Of a stretch of DNA of 64,000 bases, positions 53,883 to 62,746 are shown piece after piece. Position 1 is the stretch's first letter; each line of letters begins with the position of its first letter. Below the pieces are notes generated by a model. It saw nothing but the letters and a program-made list of their open reading frames with translations, did not search any database and had not been told where the DNA came from. The translations under genes and the position numbers were made by a program. Source of the DNA: an uncultured Pelagibacteraceae bacterium (GTDB taxonomy: Bacteria > Pseudomonadota > Alphaproteobacteria > Pelagibacterales > Pelagibacteraceae); contig CABZHM010000002.1 in assembly GCA_902525625.1 (NCBI GenBank), positions 1 to 64,000 on the forward strand, written 5' to 3'.

Positions 53883-54614
53883 GTGAGAAATTTATTTTTT
53901 TTACTTCTAATTATCCCTTTAACTTCATGTAATAAAGGCGAACTTAATTGGCTAATCTTATCACCAAACAATATTGAAGGTTTAACAAATTTAAAGTTTT
54001 TGTTAAGTGGTTTAACCACTACAATTTATATTTCTTTAGTTTCAATTATTATCTCAATCTTCGTTGGATTAATTGTAGCCATACCATCATTAGCTAAAAA
54101 TAAATTTTTAACTTATATCAACATTGGCTATGTTGAGATTGTCAGGGCAATACCATTATTAGTATTAATATTATGGATCTATTATGGACTGCCCATAATG
54201 ACGGGTATTAGCTTTAGTCCATTTGTATCTGGCATTGTTGCACTATCTATAAGTGAAAGTGCGTTTCAAGCAGAAATCTTTAGAGCGGGCATAAACTCTA
54301 TTAAAAAGTCCCAATGGGAAGCTGGAAGTTCATTGGGATTAAATTTTTTCAAAAAATTAAAGCTTGTTATTCTTCCTCAGGCTATCAAAAATATTCTACC
54401 TGCAATAGGAAATCAATTTGTCTATGTCTTAAAAATGTCTTCTTTAGTTTCAATTATAGGTATTGGTGATTTGACAAGAAAAGCTAACGAACTTGTTGTT
54501 ACAACTTATCGCCCTCTTGAAATATATACGTTTTTAATTCTTGAATACTTAGTTTTAATATTGATTGTCTCATATCTAGTCAGAAAATTTGAAAAAAAAT
54601 TACAAAAAGATTAA
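53883..54614 (+). CDS. ABC transporter permease, polar amino-acid type
   Basis: The 243-residue protein starts at GTG, preceded by TAGGGG. Its core GLTTTIYISLVSIIISIFVG, YVEIVRAIPLLVLILWIYYG and ISESAFQAEIFRAGINSIKK match HisM/GlnP permeases; the EAGSSLGLNFFKKLKLVILP EAA loop contacts the ATPase. The N-terminus reads LLLIIPLTSCNKG, lipoprotein-like, odd for a permease. It follows the binding-protein gene by 40 bases. No ATPase gene is adjacent. Confidence 0.9.
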   Translation: MRNLFFLLLIIPLTSCNKGELNWLILSPNNIEGLTNLKFLLSGLTTTIYISLVSIIISIFVGLIVAIPSLAKNKFLTYINIGYVEIVRAIPLLVLILWIYYGLPIMTGISFSPFVSGIVALSISESAFQAEIFRAGINSIKKSQWEAGSSLGLNFFKKLKLVILPQAIKNILPAIGNQFVYVLKMSSLVSIIGIGDLTRKANELVVTTYRPLEIYTFLILEYLVLILIVSYLVRKFEKKLQKD

Positions 54615-55138
54615 TTTTTTTTTCTATAATCCCAAGGCATTTCAAAAGCACCAGACCATAAACCTAATTTGTCCTTTCTTGCTATATCTTCATGTGCAAC
54701 ATACTTTTTTGAGTATTTTCTATATGCAACAGCATAACCATATCGAACCATCCAAGCGTTAATATTAGTCTTATCCTTAAAACATTCTGCGATAAGTCTT
54801 TTATATCTATCTTTATTTTTCCATTTGCAGCTCATAAATTGATTGTTAATTTTTTTTTTGAGCTTATTGGTAGAAACTTCCCCACAAAAATAATCTTTAT
54901 TAAATGAAATGAAAGAAATCGTTAGCCATATTTTTTGACATTTTTGATCCTGTTCTGGGGCATCAATTCCAAAAAGACGAATTTTTTTTTTATTTATTGA
55001 AATTGTGTCACCATCAATAACTTTTGCAATACCAGTTATAGTTTTTAACTCCTTTGCTTTCAAATTTTCTTGAGTAATAAAAAAAATAACTATATGTATA
55101 CTAATTAGTAAAAAGACTCTTATTTTGTTTAAAAACAT
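54611..55138 (-). CDS. Thermonuclease family (SNase-like) nuclease
   Basis: The 175-residue protein has a hydrophobic N-terminus (about residues 5-25) and then TITGIAKVIDGDTISINKKK with the staphylococcal-nuclease OB-fold Asp, KIRLFGIDAPEQDQKCQ, CFKDKTNINAWMVRYGYAVA and DKLGLWSGAFEMPWDYRKKN. The domain layout is that of a Ca-dependent secreted or periplasmic nuclease. Its 5' end overlaps the MATE gene by 38 bases, and its 3' end overlaps the permease gene by 4. Confidence 0.9.
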   Translation of the reverse strand: MFLNKIRVFLLISIHIVIFFITQENLKAKELKTITGIAKVIDGDTISINKKKIRLFGIDAPEQDQKCQKIWLTISFISFNKDYFCGEVSTNKLKKKINNQFMSCKWKNKDRYKRLIAECFKDKTNINAWMVRYGYAVAYRKYSKKYVAHEDIARKDKLGLWSGAFEMPWDYRKKN

Positions 55139-56471
55139 TATTTAAGAAATATCCAATAAACATCAAAACTGCAATTCCCATTAACCAATTTGTTACAAAT
55201 ATAGTGTAAAAAATATCCTCATAATCGCCTCCCCTAATATTAATTACATACCATAAACTAAAAAAAGGAAGAGCTGTTAATCGTAAAACACTCATGTAAA
55301 GACTATAAAGAGGTTTTTTGACTGCTTGAAATACTGCAGTTGTAATAAAGAATACTGGGTAAATTGGACCAATCAATGCTGCAACTTTTAGGTAAATTGC
55401 ACCATGTTTTACTGCCTCTAAATTGTCTGTAAATAATGAAACTAAAAATTCTGCTCCAATAAAAATTATTATTCCTGCACAAATCATGAAAGATGAGCCA
55501 AATAGTAAAGCTTTTTTATATAGTTCTCTAAGACGATCATAATTTTTTGCCCCAAAGTTTTGTCCACCAATAGATAAAACAGCTGTATTCAAACCTATAA
55601 CGGGTAGTAAAAAAACTTGTTCAATTCTTAGAGCGGCACCATAACCAGCGGTTGCGAGATCTCCAAATTGTCCAATGAAATAAAGAATATTAAATAAACC
55701 CACACCAATTAATAACATACTAAACATAACAGGTATGGTTTGGTAAACTAACTCACCCAAAAGATTAAATTTAGGAATAAAACATTCTAGTTTTAGGTAT
55801 TGTTTTAACTCACAACAATATACCTTATGGGCTAGGTAAAGCAGACCAGTAAATTGAGCAACAACTGTTGCTATTGCTAGACCTGCTATACCAAAAGCAG
55901 GAACAAATCCATATCCAAAAATAAATAAAGGATTTAAAAAAATATTTAAAAAGAAAGTAAATATTAATACATTTCTATAACTTTTAGTATCTCCTTGAGC
56001 ATTTAGAGTCCCATTTAATGAAATTTGTATTAAAACAATGATTGTTCCATAAAAAATAATATCTAAATATTCTCTTGATAAAATAATTCCATCTGGGTCA
56101 GACCCCATTAATGATAATAAGAAATCTGAAACATTTAAACCAAAGAAGGTGACAAGCACAGATAAAAAAATTGCAAAAATTATAGATTGAGCAATAAATA
56201 ATGAAGCTTTTTTTTTGTCATTAGCTCCTAAATTATTACCTATTAATGTATTTGTACCAGCTGTTAAACCAACACCTATGGCAATTATAGAAAAGTAAAT
56301 TGGAAAAGATTTTGCAATTGCTGCTATTGCTTCAGCTGATATTCTTCCTGCAAACCATGTGTCAACTAAATTATAAAAAGTTTGAAATAATGAACCTACA
56401 CTTGCTGGTATTGTGACCTTCCTTAATAAAAACCATATTGGGTCCTTTGTAAGTTTAAAAGATTGTGGCAA
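55101..56471 (-). CDS. MATE family efflux transporter
   Basis: The 456-residue protein has about twelve hydrophobic segments in two repeats: FYNLVDTWFAGRISAEAIAA near residue 25 and AAALRIEQVFLLPVIGLNTA-type second-repeat sequence (here YGAALRIEQVFLLPVIGLNT). GVGLTAGTNTLIGNNLGAND is also family-like. It exports drugs or metabolites with H+ or Na+ exchange. It is adjacent to trhO, 11 bases apart. Confidence 0.93.
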   Translation of the reverse strand: MPQSFKLTKDPIWFLLRKVTIPASVGSLFQTFYNLVDTWFAGRISAEAIAAIAKSFPIYFSIIAIGVGLTAGTNTLIGNNLGANDKKKASLFIAQSIIFAIFLSVLVTFFGLNVSDFLLSLMGSDPDGIILSREYLDIIFYGTIIVLIQISLNGTLNAQGDTKSYRNVLIFTFFLNIFLNPLFIFGYGFVPAFGIAGLAIATVVAQFTGLLYLAHKVYCCELKQYLKLECFIPKFNLLGELVYQTIPVMFSMLLIGVGLFNILYFIGQFGDLATAGYGAALRIEQVFLLPVIGLNTAVLSIGGQNFGAKNYDRLRELYKKALLFGSSFMICAGIIIFIGAEFLVSLFTDNLEAVKHGAIYLKVAALIGPIYPVFFITTAVFQAVKKPLYSLYMSVLRLTALPFFSLWYVINIRGGDYEDIFYTIFVTNWLMGIAVLMFIGYFLNNVFKQNKSLFTN

Positions 56472-56482
56472 ATTAATTCCTA

Positions 56483-57388
56483 CTAATATTCTTTTTGAAA
56501 ATTATATCTTTTTCCTGATAACTTAGCTTTATATATCTGACTTTGCCTCATTCTGAAACGAGATTTTTGTTTTTTAGTGAGTTTGTTATAACAACTTGGA
56601 CAAGATACACCTTCTTCATACATTTTGGATTTTCTATCTTTTAATGAAATTGGTTCTCTGCACCCACTACATACCGAATAAGAACCTTGTAATAAGCTAT
56701 GTTTTAAACTTACTCTGTTATCAAAAACAAAGCACTCCCCTTTCCATAAACTATCCTTTTTTTTGATTTTCTTTAAGTAATTTAGTATGCCTCCTTTTAA
56801 TTGATAAACATTTTCAAAACCTTTTTTTTTTAAAAATACAGAAGCTTTTTCACACCTAATACCTCCAGTGCAAAACATAGCGATAGGCTGTTGTTTTTTT
56901 AATCGTTTTAAATATTTGGGAAAATCTCTAAAATTATTTACATTAGGATTTAAAGCATTTTTGAAAGATCCTACTTTGTTTTCAAAAGGTTTTCTCACAT
57001 CTAGTATAAATGTTTCTTTATTTTTAATTAGTTTATTCCATTTATTTGGTTCTATATGATTATCATTTTTTTGAATTCCATTTTTTATATTTAAGCTCAT
57101 AGGTACTAACTCTTTTTTGATTTTTATTTTTGGCTTATGAAAAGGTTGAAATTTACTATTTGACTTGTTAAAGCAATTAAACTCTTTAAATTTTAAAATA
57201 ATCTTAATTTTTCTAATTGTTTCATTTAAGTCTTTATTTTTTCCAGACAATGATCCATTGACTCCTTCTCTGGAAATTATAATTGTTCCTCTAATATTTT
57301 TTTTAAAAAGAAGATTGTTTAATAATTTCTTATTTCTCTTTAAATTATTAATCTGTTGAAATTTATAAAAACCAAATATTGAAAACAT
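56483..57388 (-). CDS. trhO: tRNA uridine-34 hydroxylase TrhO (UPF0176 / rhodanese-like)
   Basis: The 301-residue protein has an N-terminal domain with RGTIIISREGVNGSLSGK, a rhodanese domain with the catalytic Cys in AMFCTGGIRCEKASVFLKK, and a C-terminal Cys-rich end (CSGCREPISLKDRKSKMYEEG then CPSCYNKL). TrhO forms ho5U at the wobble position of some tRNAs. Its start overlaps the stop of the O-methyltransferase gene's corrected frame as TAATG. Confidence 0.94.
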   Translation of the reverse strand: MFSIFGFYKFQQINNLKRNKKLLNNLLFKKNIRGTIIISREGVNGSLSGKNKDLNETIRKIKIILKFKEFNCFNKSNSKFQPFHKPKIKIKKELVPMSLNIKNGIQKNDNHIEPNKWNKLIKNKETFILDVRKPFENKVGSFKNALNPNVNNFRDFPKYLKRLKKQQPIAMFCTGGIRCEKASVFLKKKGFENVYQLKGGILNYLKKIKKKDSLWKGECFVFDNRVSLKHSLLQGSYSVCSGCREPISLKDRKSKMYEEGVSCPSCYNKLTKKQKSRFRMRQSQIYKAKLSGKRYNFQKEY

Positions 57389-58034
57389 TAAACTTTCCTA
57401 CAAACGCTCATTCCATCACCAAAAGGCACAATTACTTTTTCAATTCTTTTATCATTGGATATAAATCTATTTAATTCCCTTATATTATTAGTAAATTTAT
57501 CATTTATTCTTTTATCAACTACCTCTGCCATAATACATTATCAATTATAACTAAACCTCCTTTATTTAATAAATCTAAAGAAATTTCATAATATTTTTTG
57601 TAATTCATTTTGTCTGCATCTATAAAAACTAAATCAAACTTTTTATTTCTAATTTTTATTAAAGTTTCTAAAGCTGGCTTTATTATTGTTTTTATTTTAT
57701 GATTTTGTTCCGCCTTTTTAAAAAAATTTACAGCAATTTTATTTGTTTCTTTATTTTTATCTAAAGCAATAATTTCTCCGTTATTAGGTAAAGCTAATGC
57801 CATAGACAATGTGCTTAAGCCAGTAAAGGTTCCGATCTCTAATACTTTCTTAATTTTGGAAACTTTAATAATTAAATGAAGAAATTGACATTGTGATATT
57901 GATATTTGCATTCTTTTAATATCACCTAATCTCAAATTATAATTTATTATTTCCTTTTGTACCGGATGAAGTTTTAAACCGTGTTTTAGTATATAATCTT
58001 GTAGATGTTTTGTAATATTGAGGTCAGAACCCAT
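57388..58034 (-). pseudogene. Class I SAM O-methyltransferase with one-base frameshift
   Basis: The intact ORF (57519-58034, 171 residues) has VLEIGTFTGLSTLSMALALP and DLVFIDADKMNYKKYYEISL, motifs of the caffeoyl-CoA-type O-methyltransferase family, then stops at IIDNVLWQR. At 57528 one added G (TGG to TGGG) restores LWAEVVDKRINDKFTNNIRE and FGDGMSVCRKV, ending at a TAA that overlaps the trhO start as TAATG. The restored length, about 215 residues, is normal. Sequencing error, a recent mutation or recoding are all possible. It heads a group with trhO. Confidence 0.8.
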
Positions 58035-58039
58035 AACCC

Positions 58040-59515
58040 TTATAATTTTTTCTTTAAGATCTCATTAATTAATTGAGGATTTGCTTTTCCACCAGAAGCT
58101 TTCATAGCTTGACCTACAAAAAAACCAAAAAGTTTTTCTTTGCCTTGCTTGTATTCAATGGCTTTTTCTCTATTGTTATTAATTATCTTATCTATCAATT
58201 CCTCTAATGCTTTTGGATTGCTTTGTTGTTTTAAGTCATTTTCCTCCACAATTTTTTGAGGATCTTCGTCATTCTTTAACATAAGTTCAAAAACTGTTTT
58301 AGCAATTTTTCCTGAAATTGTTCCATTCTTAATTAAATTTACTAATATTGCCAAATTTTTTGCACTTACAGGGCTTTGAGTAATTTCTAAATTTTTACTA
58401 TTTAAAACAGCAAAAAGCTCTCCTGTAATCCAATTGACTGCAAGTTTAATATCTTTATTCTTGCCCATTTTTGCTACTACTTCTTCAAAATATTTTGCTA
58501 TTTCTATGTCAGAAACTAAAATTGTTGCTTCATAAGCTGATAACTTAAATTCATTAATAAATCTTTTCTTCTTATCATCAGGTAACTCCGGAATTTCACT
58601 TTTAAGTTTGTTCACAAATTCGTCTGAGATTTGTAATGGTAATAAATCTGGATCAGGGAAATATCTATAGTCATGAGCATCTTCTTTCGATCTCATTGAT
58701 CTTGTCTCATTTTTCTTAATATCAAATAATCTAGTCTCCTGATCAATTGTTTTACCTTCTTCAATTAGATCAACTTGTCTATTAGCCTCATATTCTATAG
58801 CCATTTGCATAAATTTAATCGAGTTTACATTTTTAATTTCACATCTTGTTCCAAACTCTTTTGACCCTTTTTCCCTCACGGATACATTAACATCTGCTCT
58901 TAATGATCCTTCTTGCATATTTCCATCACAAGTTCCTAGATATCGCATGATTGATCTCAATTTTTTTATATATATGCTTACTTCATCTGGGGATCTAAGG
59001 TCTGGTTTACTTACAATTTCCATTAAAGCTACTCCGGATCTATTCAAATCAACAAAAGTATTTTGAGGATCTAAATCATGTATACTTTTTCCTGCATCTT
59101 GTTCTAAATGTAATCTTTCTATACCTACTTCTTTATGACCGTCAGGCAAATCTATAATAACTTTACCCTCACCCACTATTGGATCTTTAAATTGTGAAAT
59201 TTGATATCCTTGTGGTAAATCTGCATAAAAATAATTTTTTCTATCAAAAACTGAGCGTTTATTTATTTTTGCATTAAGACCTATACCGGTTTTTATTGCT
59301 TGTTTAACACAAAATTCATTTATTACTGGTAGCATACCTGGAAAAGCTGCATCAACTAAACTTACTTGAGTATTAGGTTCAGCACCAAATTTTGTAGCAG
59401 AAGTAGAAAATAATTTTGACTCGGATAATACTTGAGCATGAACTTCTAAACCTATTACAACTTCATATTGATTATCTCTACGATTAATCAAGTATTCTCG
59501 ACTCTTTTTACTCAT
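58040..59515 (-). CDS. gatB: Aspartyl/glutamyl-tRNA amidotransferase subunit B
   Basis: The 491-residue protein has [55 protein letters not shown] and [20 protein letters not shown], plus a C-terminal YqeY-like tail. GatB activates the tRNA-bound Glu or Asp with ATP. It overlaps gatA by 4 bases and lies 5 bases upstream of the O-methyltransferase gene. Confidence 0.98.
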   Translation of the reverse strand: MSKKSREYLINRRDNQYEVVIGLEVHAQVLSESKLFSTSATKFGAEPNTQVSLVDAAFPGMLPVINEFCVKQAIKTGIGLNAKINKRSVFDRKNYFYADLPQGYQISQFKDPIVGEGKVIIDLPDGHKEVGIERLHLEQDAGKSIHDLDPQNTFVDLNRSGVALMEIVSKPDLRSPDEVSIYIKKLRSIMRYLGTCDGNMQEGSLRADVNVSVREKGSKEFGTRCEIKNVNSIKFMQMAIEYEANRQVDLIEEGKTIDQETRLFDIKKNETRSMRSKEDAHDYRYFPDPDLLPLQISDEFVNKLKSEIPELPDDKKKRFINEFKLSAYEATILVSDIEIAKYFEEVVAKMGKNKDIKLAVNWITGELFAVLNSKNLEITQSPVSAKNLAILVNLIKNGTISGKIAKTVFELMLKNDEDPQKIVEENDLKQQSNPKALEELIDKIINNNREKAIEYKQGKEKLFGFFVGQAMKASGGKANPQLINEILKKKL

Positions 59516-60972
59516 TTAATCCACCAATCAGTAATTTTATTTTTAAAATTTATTTTTTCTTCTATTGCAAATGCAATATTCAATATATTTTGTTCATCGA
59601 AGGCTTTGCCAATTATTTGTAAACCAAGAGGATAACCTTTTGCGTCATGTCCTGCAGGAATTGAGATACCTGGTAATCCAGCTAAATTAACAGGCACTGT
59701 AAATATATCGTTAAGATACATGGAAACAGGATCATTTGTTTTTTCACCAATTTTGAAAGCTGAACTAGGCGTAGATGGTGTTAAAATTGCGTCTACTTTT
59801 TTATATGCTTCATCAAAATCATTTTTAATTAATCTTCTAACCTTTTGAGCTTTTAAATAATATGCATCATAATACCCTGAAGATAGAACATAAGTTCCAA
59901 TCATAATCCTTCTTTGAACTTCCACACCAAAACCTTCCGACCTAGTTTTTTCATACATATCAATTAAATTTTCACCATTTGCTCTATATCCATACTTAAC
60001 ACCGTCATATCTTGCTAAATTTGAAGATGCTTCGGCTGGAGCAACTATATAATAAGTTGGCAGAGCATAACTAGTATGCGGAAGTGAAATGTTTATAATT
60101 TCTGCACCACAATTTCTTACATATTCAATACCTTTTTGCCAGAGATCCTCAATTTCTTTTGGCATACCATCAACTCTATATTCTTTTGGTATTCCAATTT
60201 TTTTTCCTTTAATATTATTAGTAAGATCTTTACTGTAATGACTTCTTTTAAAATTTATTGAAGTTGAATCTTTCGCATCAAAACTACTGATTACTTCCTG
60301 AAGTAAAGCACAATCTTTAACATTTTGTGCCATTGGTCCTGCTTGATCTAAGGAAGATGCAAAAGCAACAATTCCATATCTTGAACAACTACCATAAGTT
60401 GGTTTTAAACCAACTGTTCCCGTGAAAGAAGCTGGCTGTCTGATTGATCCACCGGTATCTGTACCAATTGTAATCGGTGTTAATTGTCCAGCAACAGCTG
60501 ATGCAGATCCTCCAGAGGAACCGCCTGGTACTAAATTTTTGTCAATAGGATTTTGGACATTGCCGAAAAAACTAGTCTCATTCGAGGAGCCCATTGCAAA
60601 CTCATCACAGTTTAACTTACCCAAAAGAATTGCACCTTCGCTCCAAATATTTTCTGTTACAGTTGACTCGTATGTTGGCACAAAATTATTTAAAATCTTG
60701 CTACCAGCGGTTGTTTTAACATTCTTTGTACAAAATAAATCTTTAACAGCCATTGGAATACCAGGTAATTTTAAATCTAAATTGGGTTTTTGATCAAATT
60801 TTTTTGCTTTATCTAAAGCGGATGTGAAGTCTTCAGTAATAAAAGCATTAAGCACTTTTGATTTTTCAGATCTTTCAATAAAGGCTTTCGTAACTTCTGA
60901 TGAAGAAAGTTTTTTATTTTTAATACTTTCAACTAATTCTGTTAGAGATTGTTTAGTTATATCTGACATCAC
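59512..60972 (-). CDS. gatA: Aspartyl/glutamyl-tRNA amidotransferase subunit A
   Basis: The 486-residue amidase has the catalytic Lys in [20 protein letters not shown] and the Ser-cis-Ser region [20 protein letters not shown] then [18 protein letters not shown]. It frees ammonia from glutamine and passes it to GatB. It overlaps gatC by 4 bases. The ORF at 60422-60793 on the other strand is a shadow. Confidence 0.98.
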   Translation of the reverse strand: MMSDITKQSLTELVESIKNKKLSSSEVTKAFIERSEKSKVLNAFITEDFTSALDKAKKFDQKPNLDLKLPGIPMAVKDLFCTKNVKTTAGSKILNNFVPTYESTVTENIWSEGAILLGKLNCDEFAMGSSNETSFFGNVQNPIDKNLVPGGSSGGSASAVAGQLTPITIGTDTGGSIRQPASFTGTVGLKPTYGSCSRYGIVAFASSLDQAGPMAQNVKDCALLQEVISSFDAKDSTSINFKRSHYSKDLTNNIKGKKIGIPKEYRVDGMPKEIEDLWQKGIEYVRNCGAEIINISLPHTSYALPTYYIVAPAEASSNLARYDGVKYGYRANGENLIDMYEKTRSEGFGVEVQRRIMIGTYVLSSGYYDAYYLKAQKVRRLIKNDFDEAYKKVDAILTPSTPSSAFKIGEKTNDPVSMYLNDIFTVPVNLAGLPGISIPAGHDAKGYPLGLQIIGKAFDEQNILNIAFAIEEKINFKNKITDWWIK

Positions 60973-61256
60973 TCAATAACCTTAGGTACAACAAAATAAT
61001 CTTCATTATCTTGAGGAGAATTCTTAATTATTTGTTCTCTGATATTTTTACTTTGAACCTCATCAGACCTTAATTTTAATGTTGTTTCTGCTATAGAAGT
61101 TAAGGGTTTAACATTTTCTGTTTTTAATTCATTAAGCTTTTCAATAAAATCAAAAATTGAATTTAAATCACCAACTAATTTTTTAGCCCTTTGGTCATCA
61201 ACTGAAATTCTTGATAATTTAGAAATATGTTTTATTGTTTTAAGATCTATGCTCAT
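60969..61256 (-). CDS. gatC: Aspartyl/glutamyl-tRNA amidotransferase subunit C
   Basis: The 95-residue protein has [40 protein letters not shown] and a late [20 protein letters not shown] then [10 protein letters not shown]. It stabilises the GatA-GatB pair. It is the first gene of gatCAB and is divergent from ruvX with 50 bases between. Confidence 0.97.
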   Translation of the reverse strand: MSIDLKTIKHISKLSRISVDDQRAKKLVGDLNSIFDFIEKLNELKTENVKPLTSIAETTLKLRSDEVQSKNIREQIIKNSPQDNEDYFVVPKVIE

Positions 61257-61306
61257 ATGCTATTTAATTACGACGAAAACTATCACTTAAGTTTAAATTA
61301 TACAAT

Positions 61307-61762
61307 ATGGTGACATTAGATGAATTCAAAAAAAAACACTCAGATAAGTGTAGATTAATAGGATTAGACCTTGGTTCTAAAAGAATCGGCGTTTCAATAT
61401 GTGATGAGAAGCAATTAATTGCAACACCATTTAGAACTATTGTCAAAACTTCATCTGAAAAACTAATAATAGAATTAAAGGAAATTATTAAGGAAAATAA
61501 TATAGGAGGTATCATAATTGGAAATCCTCTTAATATGGATGGTTCATCGGGCAGATCAACTCAGTCAATTAAAGACGTGTCTAAGAACATAGAAAAGAGT
61601 ATTAATATACCTGTTTGTTTATGGGATGAAAGGTTATCAACAGTTGGGGCTTTTAATTTGTCAAGCCAATTGGACGTGAATGTTACAAAAAGGGAAAAAA
61701 AAATTGATGAGAATGCAGCCGCATTTATATTACAGGGTGCAATTGATTTTTTAAATAATTAA
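61307..61762 (+). CDS. ruvX: Holliday junction resolvase-like RuvX / YqgF
   Basis: The 151-residue RNase H-fold protein has LIGLDLGSKRIGVSICDEKQ, IIIGNPLNMDGSSGRSTQS, VCLWDERLSTVGA and KIDENAAAFILQGAIDFLN, retaining the acidic residues. Family members act in 16S rRNA 5' maturation and anti-termination. The gatC-ruvX-pyrB neighbourhood is typical of alphaproteobacteria. Confidence 0.95.
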   Translation: MVTLDEFKKKHSDKCRLIGLDLGSKRIGVSICDEKQLIATPFRTIVKTSSEKLIIELKEIIKENNIGGIIIGNPLNMDGSSGRSTQSIKDVSKNIEKSINIPVCLWDERLSTVGAFNLSSQLDVNVTKREKKIDENAAAFILQGAIDFLNN

Positions 61763-61804
61763 TACTTGCTATTGTAAAGAATTATAGTTATAGAGTTGGC
61801 TTTA

Positions 61805-62746
61805 ATGGCAATACCAACTAATAAAGCTATTAAAATTTCCCAAAAACATTTGTTAGGAATCCAAGACTTATCAATAAATGATGTAAATTTAATACTTGAT
61901 GAAGCTAAAGACTTTATAAAGGTTAATCAAAGTAAAAATAAAAAAATAGATGTGCTAAAAGGTAAAACTCAAATAAATTTATTTTTTGAGCCATCCACAA
62001 GAACACAAAGTTCTTTTGAACTTGCAGGAAAAAGACTTGGAGCTGATGTCATGTCTATGAACATTAGCAATTCAGCCATAAAAAAAGGTGAAACGTTAAT
62101 TGATACTGCAATGACATTAAACGCAATGCATCCAGATATTATTGTCATTAGACATCAAGATTCTGGTGCATGTAATTTACTTTCACAAAAAGTTAATTGT
62201 GCGGTTTTAAATGCAGGTGATGGTAGGCGTGAGCATCCAACACAAGCTTTACTTGATGCTTTAACAATCATTAACCGAAAGAAAAAAATAGAGGGTTTAA
62301 AAATAGCAATTTGCGGAGATATATTACATTCTAGAGTGGCTAGATCAAATATCTATTTACTAAATATGCTTGGAGCCGAGGTAAATATTATTGCACCAAC
62401 TAATTTAATGCCTAAAGAAATAGATAGATTTGGCGTGAACCCTTTTACTGATATGAAAAAAGGATTAAAAGATTGTGACATCGTTATGATGTTAAGATTA
62501 CAAAATGAAAGAATGAGTAGTTCATATCTTTCATCAAACAGAGAATATTATGAATATTTTGGACTAACACCTGATAAATTAGAATATGCAAAATCAGATG
62601 CTTTAATAATGCATCCAGGTCCAATGAATAGAGGTATCGAAATAGATACAATTCTTGCAGATGATATTAATAAAAGTGTAATTAAAGAACAAGTTGAACT
62701 TGGCGTTGCGGTAAGAATGGCTTGCTTAAAAATATTTTGTACATAA
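61805..62746 (+). CDS. pyrB: Aspartate carbamoyltransferase catalytic subunit
   Basis: The track begins at a TTG (61796); ATG at 61805 gives 313 residues starting [40 protein letters not shown] binds carbamoyl phosphate; [19 protein letters not shown] and [17 protein letters not shown] are also diagnostic. It forms carbamoyl aspartate. Its stop overlaps the next start (TAATG), consistent with a class A ATCase complex with a dihydroorotase-like protein. Confidence 0.97.
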   Translation: MAIPTNKAIKISQKHLLGIQDLSINDVNLILDEAKDFIKVNQSKNKKIDVLKGKTQINLFFEPSTRTQSSFELAGKRLGADVMSMNISNSAIKKGETLIDTAMTLNAMHPDIIVIRHQDSGACNLLSQKVNCAVLNAGDGRREHPTQALLDALTIINRKKKIEGLKIAICGDILHSRVARSNIYLLNMLGAEVNIIAPTNLMPKEIDRFGVNPFTDMKKGLKDCDIVMMLRLQNERMSSSYLSSNREYYEYFGLTPDKLEYAKSDALIMHPGPMNRGIEIDTILADDINKSVIKEQVELGVAVRMACLKIFCT

